A stretch of DNA of 6,239 nt from Lachnospiraceae bacterium (GTDB taxonomy: Bacteria; Bacillota_A; Clostridia; Lachnospirales; Lachnospiraceae): NCBI GenBank assembly GCA_017652545.1, contig JAGCAV010000206.1, positions 1-6,239 of the forward strand, given 5' to 3'. Positions 1 through 5,729 of this stretch are shown here, piece after piece. How positions within the stretch are numbered: the first letter of the stretch is position 1; each line of letters starts with the position of its first letter. Under the pieces are notes generated by a model. That model saw nothing but the letters and a program-made list of their open reading frames with translations, was not told the origin of the DNA and ran no database searches. A program made the position numbers and the translations under genes.

Positions 1-860
1 ACCGGCATATAGATCCTGGTACATCGTTCAAGCAGCGGGATGGCGTCCGTCACGGAAATACCCAGATCAAGGATCACCGTTTCATATTCTCCGGCGCGGA
101 CCAGCGCCGTCAGCACGTCGCTCCACTCGTCAGCGCCAATGTTCATCACATCCTCACCCGAAACAGGCGGGGCAATGTAGTCCAGATTCCTGAATGTCCG
201 GATCATGGCTCCGAGTCTGTACACCAGGTTTTCGGGATCTATCCTGCAGAAGTAGATCAGATCATTGATGTCGCCGGCTTCTTCAGACATCACCCCGATG
301 TCTTTCAGTCCGCTGTACCTTTCCAGGTTCAGGTATATGACCCGTTTTTTCTCCGCAAGGACCTCTCCCAGCGCCAGGGCAAACCCCGTCTTGCCGCAGC
401 GCCCCACCGGAGAATAGATGCCGATCAGTTCACATTCCGCCGGGAAACCCCATGACCGGCGCAGGCCATCAGGTTCGCGGTGTTCCTGTCTGCTTTCATC
501 CGGCCGGAAACCGGCGCAGGCATCCATAAGCCGGCTGATCAGTTCCTCTGCCGGGGTATACCGGTTCAGAACCCTGTACCGGGAGTTCCCCATGCTGCTT
601 TCAGCCTGATCGGAAAGCAGAAAAATCTGCGGTGACAGCCCGCTGATCGTCTCTTCATGACCTGTCAGGAAGTCTTCATCCATGAGCAGAGCCTGTATCT
701 CCTGCCTTTTCTGATACGCCGAAAGCTTTTCAAGATCTGTGAATGCTGCCGCCTCAAACGGGAATCCGCTTTTGGCATTCATATATTCTGTCAGTTTCCA
801 TACATAGGTCTCGTCCTGATCCAGTACCGCGAGCAGCGGACGTTCATTTCTTCCGTTCAT
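1..860 (-). CDS. TadZ/CpaE-like pilus assembly ATPase (3' end beyond the window)
   Basis: The frame is open from an ATG at 860 to the window edge, giving 286 complete codons with no stop, so the C-terminus is missing. Residues 1 to about 115 look like a degenerate response-regulator receiver domain: acidic D14/D16, D61/D63 after a hydrophobic strand (ALLMDED), and NRYTPAEEL near 99-107 where a receiver would have its conserved lysine. From about 142 a ParA/MinD-type P-loop ATPase begins, with a deviant Walker A (SPVGRCGKTGFA, 150-161) and a Walker B-like strand (TVILDLG, 261-267). A pseudo-receiver followed by a ParA-like ATPase is the TadZ/CpaE layout; in known systems this protein localises the Tad pilus machine at the membrane. 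The start is set by AGGAGG at 865-870. It lies 68 bases behind a prepilin peptidase on the same strand, which supports a Tad locus. The gene name is inferred from domains and context. Confidence 0.82.
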   Translation of the reverse strand, partial: MNGRNERPLLAVLDQDETYVWKLTEYMNAKSGFPFEAAAFTDLEKLSAYQKRQEIQALLMDEDFLTGHEETISGLSPQIFLLSDQAESSMGNSRYRVLNRYTPAEELISRLMDACAGFRPDESRQEHREPDGLRRSWGFPAECELIGIYSPVGRCGKTGFALALGEVLAEKKRVIYLNLERYSGLKDIGVMSEEAGDINDLIYFCRIDPENLVYRLGAMIRTFRNLDYIAPPVSGEDVMNIGADEWSDVLTALVRAGEYETVILDLGISVTDAIPLLERCTRIYMP

Positions 861-875
861 ATCTCCTCCTCATAT

Positions 876-921
876 CCCCTCCGGAGGGGGCTGCCTCCCG
901 GCAGGCCGTGCCTCCTGCCGG
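876..921 (-). promoter_or_regulatory. GC-rich intercistronic hairpins before the TadZ-like gene
   Basis: The 68-base gap between the prepilin peptidase and the TadZ-like gene is almost filled by inverted repeats. One is the perfect 14-base palindrome CCCCTCCGGAGGGG (876-889). The other is an 8-bp stem CCGGCAGG/CCTGCCGG (898-905 with 914-921) with an 8-base loop. No U-run follows either in the transcribed direction, so they are not terminators. In the transcript the pyrimidine arm at 890-883 could pair either with its own partner or with the AGGAGG ribosome binding site at 865-870. A role in message stability or in the translation ratio of the two genes is inference. Confidence 0.5.
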
Positions 922-928
922 AACCTGG

Positions 929-1435
929 TCACAGTCGCTTTTCCAGTGCATGCCACAGGACGGCTCCAAGGATACTGACTGAGAAATGCATCCTTCCGGA
1001 AGGCGACCGGTCTGTATACGGCAGCAGTTTCCTGCTGCGGATACAGTTTCTGAGATACGCAGACAGGACATGAAATCTTTCAGCTGCGTTTCCCCGGCTG
1101 ATCAGGACCAGCAAAGCCTGAAACCCGCCAAGGACAAATGACCGGAGAATGAGGCTGCGCGAGGCCGCAAATCCCAGAATGGCTCCCAGTACACACAGGA
1201 GTTTGACATCTCCGGCCCCTGTCATCCGGAAGAAAAACAGGATACCCGGAAAAAGGAGGGGGAGAGCTGCGCCTGCCGCCGTATCCGGAAGGCTGCAGCC
1301 GGAGAGCAGGCACAGAATGACCGCAGCAGCTGTACCCGCCAGGATCAGGCGGTTCGGGATCTTACCGCTTTTCAGATCCTTTCCGAGGGCAGCCAGCGCC
1401 AGAAGCACCGACAGCACGATCTTTACATCATCCAT
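929..1435 (-). CDS. Prepilin peptidase, A24 family, short TadV/CpaA type
   Basis: This 168-residue membrane protein has the two catalytic aspartates of A24 aspartic prepilin peptidases: D20 in KDLKSGKIPN (19-28) and D76 in GAGDVKLL (73-80). Such enzymes remove the short leader of prepilins at the cytoplasmic face of the membrane. Hydrophobic segments lie at about 4-17, 30-45, 53-69, 78-97 and 100-112, with another near the C-terminus. The N-terminal cysteine-rich methylase domain of PilD is absent and the length is short, as in the CpaA/TadV branch that serves Flp/Tad pili. The ATG at 1435 has GGAG seven bases upstream; an ATG in another frame at 1440 is not usable. It is the first gene after a strong promoter and precedes a TadZ-like ATPase, fitting the start of a tad operon. 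The substrate pilin gene is not in view. Confidence 0.88.
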   Translation of the reverse strand: MDDVKIVLSVLLALAALGKDLKSGKIPNRLILAGTAAAVILCLLSGCSLPDTAAGAALPLLFPGILFFFRMTGAGDVKLLCVLGAILGFAASRSLILRSFVLGGFQALLVLISRGNAAERFHVLSAYLRNCIRSRKLLPYTDRSPSGRMHFSVSILGAVLWHALEKRL

Positions 1436-1464
1436 CTCATCACTCCATGATTCATATTGTTTGT

Positions 1465-1492
1465 ATTATATCACGTTAAATGTATTTGTAAA
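1465..1492 (-). promoter_or_regulatory. Sigma-A promoter of the tad operon
   Basis: On the minus strand TTTACA (1492-1487) and a perfect TATAAT (1470-1465) are separated by 16 bases. Transcription would start near 1458, leaving an untranslated leader of about 23 bases before the prepilin peptidase ATG. The flanks are AT-rich. The match is near consensus and in the right place, so expression is likely driven by the housekeeping sigma factor; no operator is obvious. Confidence 0.85.
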
Positions 1493-1524
1493 GCACTATA
1501 TATGATATGGAACCTTCTGAGGGA

Positions 1525-1547
1525 CTGCCCTTTCCTGAGGAAGGCAG
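1525..1547 (-). repeat. Second hairpin just past the murA terminator
   Basis: CTGCC (1525-1529) pairs with GGCAG (1543-1547) and TTCC (1532-1535) with GGAA (1539-1542), leaving a two-base bulge and a TGA loop. It sits just past the T-run of the murA terminator, between that terminator and the tad promoter. No T-run follows it on the minus strand, so it may be only a back-up structure that traps read-through or blocks 3' exonucleases. Confidence 0.4.
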
Positions 1548-1578
1548 AAAAAAAGAGAACTGCCTTCTGACAGTTCTC
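1548..1578 (-). terminator. Rho-independent terminator of murA
   Basis: In the transcribed direction an 8-bp stem GAGAACTG/CAGTTCTC (1578-1571 with 1562-1555) with an 8-base loop is followed at once by seven T (1554-1548). It lies 80 bases after the murA stop. It separates murA from the tad promoter, making the two independent transcription units. Confidence 0.9.
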
Positions 1579-1657
1579 CTGTTTTCATCTCTTTATATTC
1601 TGTTCTTTCTGTTGTATTCCGGTCAGCCCGCCAGAAGCCGATCGCGGATCCGTCTGA

Positions 1658-2950
1658 TCACACGACCCTGAGTCTGAACCGCTGTGCCTCCCGCTGGCTG
1701 GAGATCTGTTCGATCTCACCGCCCAGACTGCGCAGCTTCTCATCGAATTTCTCATAGCCGCGCTGGATATACTTGATATCATCTATGGTCGTAATGCCTT
1801 CAGCGGCAAGACCCGCAATGACAAGCGCCGCGCCTGCCCGCAGATCCAGCGCATTGACCCTGGCGCCGGTCAGTCTTTCCACGCCGGTGATGATTGCCGT
1901 ATTCCCCTCAACTTTGGCTACAGCGCCCATGCGTGCCAGTTCATCGATATACTTGAAGCGGTTCTCAAAAATGCTCTCTGTTACGATGCTGATTCCTGAA
2001 GCCAGCGACAGCGCCACACCGATCTGAGGCTGCATGTCTGTCGGATAACCGGGATAAGGCAGGGTCTTTACATTGGTCCCGACCAGCCTTCTGGGAGAAA
2101 CAACGCGGACTGCGCTGTCAAACTCCTCCACCTCACAGCCGATCTCCATCAGTTTTGCGCTGGTCGCCTCCAGATGTTTGGGAATCACGTTCTTGACCAT
2201 GATGTCGCCTTTGGTGGCGGCAGCGGCAAACATGAACGTCCCCGCTTCGATCTGGTCCGGAATGATGGAATACTCGGTCGCGTGAAGCTTCTCCACGCCG
2301 CGGATCCTGATCACGTCCGTGCCGGCGCCTTTGATATTCGCACCCATGCTGTTGAGGAAGTTGGCTGCGTCAACGACATGAGGTTCACGCGCACAGTTTT
2401 CAATGATCGTCCTGCCGTCCGCCATGGCAGCTGCCATCATGATGTTGATGGTCGCGCCTACCGAAACGGTATCCAGATAGATATGGCTCCCGTGAAGGTG
2501 TTCCGCTGTTGCGTAGATCACGCCGCCGTCGATCTTTACATCGGCGCCCAGCGCCCGGAATCCCTTGATGTGAAGGTCAATGGGTCTGCTTCCGATGTTG
2601 CAGCCGCCGGGAAGCGGCACTTCAGCCCGCTTATACTTGCCGAGCAGCGCTCCGAGAAGATAATAGGATGCTCTTATTTTTTTGATATATTCATAATCAA
2701 CGCTCACGCCTGTGATCTGATCGCTGGTCAGAAGCACATCATGAGGAGAGATACGGTCTACCTTGACACCGATCTCTGCCATCGCCTCCAGCATAACGTT
2801 GATATCTCTGACATCGGGAAGATTCGTGATCAGGACGGTATCGTCCGTCATACACGCTGCTGCAAGAATCCCAAGCGCGGCATTTTTCGCGCCACTGATG
2901 TCGACTTCGCCCACCAGCGGATTCCCTCCCCTTATGATATATTGATCCAT
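1658..2950 (-). CDS. murA: UDP-N-acetylglucosamine 1-carboxyvinyltransferase MurA
   Basis: At 430 residues this has full MurA length. It transfers enolpyruvate from phosphoenolpyruvate to UDP-GlcNAc, the first committed cytoplasmic step of peptidoglycan synthesis. Family residues are in register with the E. coli enzyme: K22-N23 in SGAKNA, the catalytic cysteine C117 in LPGGCNIGSRP (113-123; Cys115 in E. coli) and D305 in YPGYPTDMQPQ (299-309). Because cysteine, not aspartate, is present, the enzyme should be of the fosfomycin-sensitive type (established for the family, not tested here). The start follows AAGGAG at 2955-2960 with a four-base spacer. The gene is transcribed alone, with its own promoter and terminator. 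Clostridia often carry two paralogues (MurA/MurZ); I cannot tell which this is. Confidence 0.97.
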   Translation of the reverse strand: MDQYIIRGGNPLVGEVDISGAKNAALGILAAACMTDDTVLITNLPDVRDINVMLEAMAEIGVKVDRISPHDVLLTSDQITGVSVDYEYIKKIRASYYLLGALLGKYKRAEVPLPGGCNIGSRPIDLHIKGFRALGADVKIDGGVIYATAEHLHGSHIYLDTVSVGATINIMMAAAMADGRTIIENCAREPHVVDAANFLNSMGANIKGAGTDVIRIRGVEKLHATEYSIIPDQIEAGTFMFAAAATKGDIMVKNVIPKHLEATSAKLMEIGCEVEEFDSAVRVVSPRRLVGTNVKTLPYPGYPTDMQPQIGVALSLASGISIVTESIFENRFKYIDELARMGAVAKVEGNTAIITGVERLTGARVNALDLRAGAALVIAGLAAEGITTIDDIKYIQRGYEKFDEKLRSLGGEIEQISSQREAQRFRLRVV

Positions 2951-3092
2951 ACGACTCCTTCTGTGTCAGCAACACAGCTGTCCCTTATTTTTTCCCCATT
3001 CCGTAACGGCCAGTGTGAGCGCCCCGTATCTGTACTGCCGCTGCGGCAGATGACCGGATCTCCCCCGGAGCACTTCGAACGTTCCGTGAATC
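2951..3092 (-). promoter_or_regulatory. Long structured 5' leader of murA
   Basis: About 140 bases lie between the inferred murA transcription start (near 3092) and its ATG. In the transcribed direction they hold a CCGG/CCGG stem (3068-3054), a 7-bp inverted repeat around CTGCCGC/GCGGCAG (3049-3035), the small palindrome CCGTTACGG (3009-3001), and a 6-bp stem CTGTGT/ACACAG with a 5-base loop (2977-2961). That last stem touches the AAGGAG ribosome binding site. I recognise no known riboswitch class or T-box. A GTG-initiated frame can be read through it but has no good ribosome binding site. Control of murA by this leader is inference. Confidence 0.4.
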
Positions 3093-3098
3093 CCGTAC

Positions 3099-3126
3099 AT
3101 TATAGCACAGATTTAATATTTGTAAA
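3099..3126 (-). promoter_or_regulatory. Sigma-A promoter of murA
   Basis: TTTACA (3126-3121), a 16-base spacer and TATAAT (3104-3099) on the minus strand, with TGC directly before the -10 box making it an extended -10. Transcription would start near 3092. The first ten bases, TTTACAAATA, are identical to those of the tad promoter. Confidence 0.87.
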
Positions 3127-3157
3127 CACTCTCGTAAAGATTGAGACATTTGGGGGC

Positions 3158-3188
3158 AAAAAAAGAACCGGCTGCCCGGTTCTTTTTT
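3158..3188 (-). terminator. Rho-independent terminator of the secreted-protein gene
   Basis: A 7-bp core stem GAACCGG/CCGGTTC (3165-3171 with 3176-3182) has a 4-base loop and is flanked by seven A (3158-3164) and six T (3183-3188). It is therefore symmetrical and could stop transcription from either side. Only minus-strand genes flank it, so its job is to end the transcript of the gene at 3251-4237, whose stop lies about 60 bases upstream. It also insulates the murA promoter. Confidence 0.93.
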
Positions 3189-3250
3189 CTCAGCAAATAT
3201 GTCATATCTGCATGAATGCATGCGCTTTTTCCGATGATCCCTGAAGGATA

Positions 3251-4237
3251 TCAGAACTCAGACTCAACTTCTCCGACCAGTTCAGCCGCGTCGTCTGCCA
3301 GGTCTGCAGCGTTCCCCAGATCCGTAGCGCTGTCGATCACTTCCTGCGGAACCTCAACGGTTACCGGTACACTGTAATCATACAGGTACTCGATGTACAG
3401 CTTGTTAACATCCAGAGAGATGCTCATCAGGGTGCCGTCCTCGTTGGTCAGGCCCATCATGCCGCCGATCATGGCGCCAAGGGTTACCCAGTCGCTGCCT
3501 GCCATATCCATATACAGTCTGATGGGCAGGTAAGACTCTGTGTCAACATCGATCTCAACATTCAGCTTCAGGCCGCCGAGCAGCGAGGTGATCATGGCCA
3601 TGGTCTCCTCATCCGGCATAGTGCCTTCCGGAATGGCATCCCCGGCTTTTTCCATAGCGGCAGTCATCACGTTCATGATGTCTTCGATGCCAAGTGTGCT
3701 TACCAGCGCATAGCACTCCTTGCCGTTGGCTTCCACTGTTCCGTCAGCAAGTTCGAAGCTGATGGGAAGACCCGCGACCAGATCCGCATTTCCCATCATG
3801 CCCTGGATCTGCTCCATCGTCTCGGCATCGATGGTTGAAACGGCATATTCCATGCCTTCGCCCATATCAACGCCCATGTACATCTTCAGGCTTCCGTCTT
3901 CGTCCGGAACCATGAACATTTCCATATTTACTTCGCCGCCCTGATCCAGCATCTGGCCGCTCATTCCGCCGACAGCCTTGATCGCCAGCGGATCCATGGT
4001 AGCCGCCACTTCCATTTCCATGGAACCGGTGCCGCCGATGGTCATCTGTGCATCCGGAACAGCAAGCTGAGCATCGATCTCACCGACAACGCTGGCGTAA
4101 ATCTGCGAAGCGGTCCCTGATGCCTCAATATAATTCTGAAAGACTTCGTCAGCCGTCATTTCACCGGCAAAAGCTCCCATAACCATACCCGCACTCAGGC
4201 ATGCAGCCAGCGCTGCCCCAAACAGTGTCTTCTTCAT
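3251..4237 (-). CDS. Secreted acidic, methionine-rich protein of unknown function
   Basis: I do not recognise a named gene. The 328-residue product opens with a Sec signal peptide: KK at 2-3, a hydrophobic core, and a likely signal peptidase I site after AFA (22-24). LAAC at 10-13 resembles a lipobox, but the hydrophobic stretch before it is very short, so lipidation is the less likely reading. The mature part has alternating polar/hydrophobic strands rich in M-E-M-type patterns (72-75, 104-108), recalling the LolA/LppX-like or DUF6612-type lipoprotein-associated fold common in clostridia; this is a guess from style. It has 32 methionines (about 10%) and 57 Asp/Glu against 9 Lys/Arg, so the pI must be very low. 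The C-terminus from about 300 is an acidic Ala/Asp/Glu helix. AAGGAGG at 4245-4251 fixes the start. It is transcribed alone, with its own promoter and terminator. Confidence 0.85.
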   Translation of the reverse strand: MKKTLFGAALAACLSAGMVMGAFAGEMTADEVFQNYIEASGTASQIYASVVGEIDAQLAVPDAQMTIGGTGSMEMEVAATMDPLAIKAVGGMSGQMLDQGGEVNMEMFMVPDEDGSLKMYMGVDMGEGMEYAVSTIDAETMEQIQGMMGNADLVAGLPISFELADGTVEANGKECYALVSTLGIEDIMNVMTAAMEKAGDAIPEGTMPDEETMAMITSLLGGLKLNVEIDVDTESYLPIRLYMDMAGSDWVTLGAMIGGMMGLTNEDGTLMSISLDVNKLYIEYLYDYSVPVTVEVPQEVIDSATDLGNAADLADDAAELVGEVESEF

Positions 4238-4258
4238 TTATGATCCTCCTTCTTGTCT

Positions 4259-4314
4259 GCACTCACCAGGGAGTGCGATGTAAAATGAAACACTTACACG
4301 TTTTCGTGTGTGTT
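4259..4314 (-). promoter_or_regulatory. Two hairpins in the leader of the secreted-protein gene
   Basis: The leader of about 88 bases carries two clear inverted repeats. The first in the transcript is a 10-bp stem with a two-base bulge and a 4-base loop (AACAC-ACACG / CGTGT-GTGTT, 4314-4289). The second is GCACTC/GAGTGC with a 6-base loop (4276-4259), ending seven bases before the AAGGAGG ribosome binding site. Neither is followed by a T-run. They could stabilise the message or bind a regulator; I recognise no known riboswitch. Confidence 0.45.
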
Positions 4315-4331
4315 CTTTAACCGACGTTAAA

Positions 4332-4361
4332 AGTATAACACAGCATAGCCCCGGCTGTCTA
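4332..4361 (-). promoter_or_regulatory. Promoter of the secreted-protein gene
   Basis: TAGACA (4361-4356), an 18-base spacer and TATACT (4337-4332) on the minus strand, with TGT before the -10 box giving an extended -10. Each hexamer differs from consensus at one position. Transcription would start near 4325, about 88 bases before the ATG. Confidence 0.72.
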
Positions 4362-4543
4362 TTATGAAATAAATCATGTTCCGGGTGCTATTTTCTTAAG
4401 GAAAACAGACCTGATCAACCTGCTTTGCGGCTCTTTTACGGTTATTCATGCATTCGGACGGATAAATATTCTCTGTCCGGTCTCCTGGAAAGGTGTCACA
4501 GTCAGGCGTTGGGAAATCGTTTTAGTAGTAAAAGCAAGGGAAC
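4362..4543. other. Non-coding spacer upstream of the secreted-protein promoter
   Basis: This is the rest of the 347-base gap between rpoD and the secreted-protein gene. I find no supported gene in either direction. It contains small symmetrical sequences: TTTTC/GAAAA with a 5-base loop (4391-4405), an 8-bp arm pair around 4455-4462 and 4472-4479 that includes one wobble if read as plus-strand RNA, and TTTTAGTAGTAAAA (4520-4533). None has a promoter or T-run beside it that would suggest a small RNA. Confidence 0.5.
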
Positions 4544-4566
4544 GAGGCAGGAATGATCTCTGCCTC
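4544..4566 (-). terminator. Weak terminator-like hairpin after rpoD
   Basis: A 7-bp stem GAGGCAG/CTGCCTC (4544-4550 with 4560-4566) and a 9-base loop lie about 20 bases past the rpoD stop. The following transcribed sequence, GTTCCCTTGCTTTT, is only partly T-rich, so termination would be weak or factor-assisted. It is the only candidate end for the glycosyltransferase-rpoD transcript before the next promoter. Confidence 0.45.
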
Positions 4567-4584
4567 CTTCTCCTCACGACCTTC

Positions 4585-5724
4585 TCAGGTCAGAAAATCC
4601 TTAAGCCGTTTGCTGCGGGTCGGATGACGCAGTTTGCGCAGCGCCTTGGCCTCGATCTGCCTGATGCGCTCACGAGTCACGTTAAACTCCTTCCCGACTT
4701 CCTCAAGCGTCCTGGCACGTCCGTCTTCCAGACCGAAACGCAGTTTGATGACCTGGCGTTCCCTCTCCGTCAGAGACTCAAGCGCTGTGGCCAGCTCTTC
4801 CCTGAGCATGGAAAACGCGGCTGAATCTGCCGGGGACATCACGGTATCATCCTCAATGAAGTCGCCCAGATGGGAATCGTCTTCCTCTCCGATGGGCGTA
4901 TCCAGGGAGACCGGATCCCTTGATATCTTCAGGACCTCCCTGACTCTGGAAACCGGTACGCCGAGCCTGTCCGCCACTTCCTCCGGGGTCGGTTCACGGC
5001 CCAGTTCCTGAAGAAGGGTCCTGGTCATGCGCAGGGTCTTGTTGATGGTCTCCACCATATGTACCGGTACGCGGATCGTCCTGCCGGTATCCGCAATGCC
5101 TCTTGTGATCGCCTGGCGGATCCACCAGGTGGCATAGGTCGAGAACTTGTAGCCTTTCTTGTAGTCAAACTTGTCCACGGCCTTCATCAGGCCCATGTTG
5201 CCTTCCTGGATCAGGTCCAGGAACGGCATGCCTCTGCCGACATATTTCTTGGCAATGCTGACCACCAGGCGCAGATTGGCTTCCGTAAGCTTTTTCTTTG
5301 CCTCCTCGTCTCCTGCTTCGACCCGCTTCGCCAGTTCTACTTCTTCATCGCCGGTCAGAAGCGGGACATTGCCGATCTCCTTCAGATACATCCTGACCGG
5401 ATCTTCGGTGCTCACGCCTTCCAGGACATCCACATCATCGATGATCTCCGGCTCATCATCCTCGTCCGGAATGATCTCATCCTCCGTTTCAAGAAGAAGG
5501 TCTTCCGCATTGTCATCGATGCTTTCATCAATGCCTTTTCCCTGCATCACATCGATGTTGTTCTTCTCCATGAACTCCAGGATCTCGTCGATCTTGTCCT
5601 CGCTCAGTTCTATGCCCTCAAACGCTTTGATGATCTCATCATACTCAAGGACATTCTTCTGAGTCTTGGCTTCCTCCTGCAGCTTGTGAAGTATTTTTAG
5701 AAATTTCTCCTGATTCTCGTCCAT
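4585..5724 (-). CDS. rpoD: RNA polymerase primary sigma factor RpoD (SigA)
   Basis: This 379-residue group 1 sigma factor directs core RNA polymerase to housekeeping promoters such as those seen in this window. Region 1.1 spans about 1-65, followed by a very acidic linker (66-102). Region 1.2 begins at [12 protein letters not shown] (107-118). Region 2 (about 145-212) contains the core-binding [10 protein letters not shown] (170-179) and the -10 recognition helix [11 protein letters not shown] (197-207), with W200, W201, Q204 and T207 present. Region 3 follows, with [17 protein letters not shown] (273-289) in 3.2. Region 4 ends with the -35 helix-turn-helix [17 protein letters not shown]. The stretch after the -10 helix reads [13 protein letters not shown] where most primary sigmas have ADQARTIRIPVHM. 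The gene follows a glycosyltransferase by five bases rather than dnaG, its usual neighbour in Firmicutes. No internal promoter was evident just upstream. Confidence 0.97.
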   Translation of the reverse strand: MDENQEKFLKILHKLQEEAKTQKNVLEYDEIIKAFEGIELSEDKIDEILEFMEKNNIDVMQGKGIDESIDDNAEDLLLETEDEIIPDEDDEPEIIDDVDVLEGVSTEDPVRMYLKEIGNVPLLTGDEEVELAKRVEAGDEEAKKKLTEANLRLVVSIAKKYVGRGMPFLDLIQEGNMGLMKAVDKFDYKKGYKFSTYATWWIRQAITRGIADTGRTIRVPVHMVETINKTLRMTRTLLQELGREPTPEEVADRLGVPVSRVREVLKISRDPVSLDTPIGEEDDSHLGDFIEDDTVMSPADSAAFSMLREELATALESLTERERQVIKLRFGLEDGRARTLEEVGKEFNVTRERIRQIEAKALRKLRHPTRSKRLKDFLT

Positions 5725-5729
5725 TCAGT

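Noticed and set aside
3077..3084. GAACGTTC near the murA transcription start as a LexA-type operator
   Set aside because: The Gram-positive LexA box needs a four-base spacer between GAAC and GTTC; here the half-sites abut, and murA is not an SOS gene.
2985..3221. A 78-codon minus-strand frame between the secreted-protein gene and murA
   Set aside because: It would run through a strong terminator and the murA promoter, and its coding sequence includes the terminator stem. It is not a plausible gene.
2174..3244. A 356-codon open frame on the plus strand
   Set aside because: It lies almost wholly antisense to murA, runs through the murA promoter and terminator region, has no ribosome binding site, and its product (rich in H, R and D) resembles no family. 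It is a reading shadow of murA.
4235..4237. Reading the secreted protein as a lipoprotein with a LAAC lipobox at residues 10-13
   Set aside because: The hydrophobic run before the cysteine is only about nine residues, while AFA at 22-24 gives a normal signal peptidase I site. Kept only as a minor alternative.
5059..5700. A 213-codon open frame on the plus strand
   Set aside because: It is antisense to the highly conserved rpoD frame and has no promoter or ribosome binding site; another long antisense frame at 5171-5662 is of the same kind.
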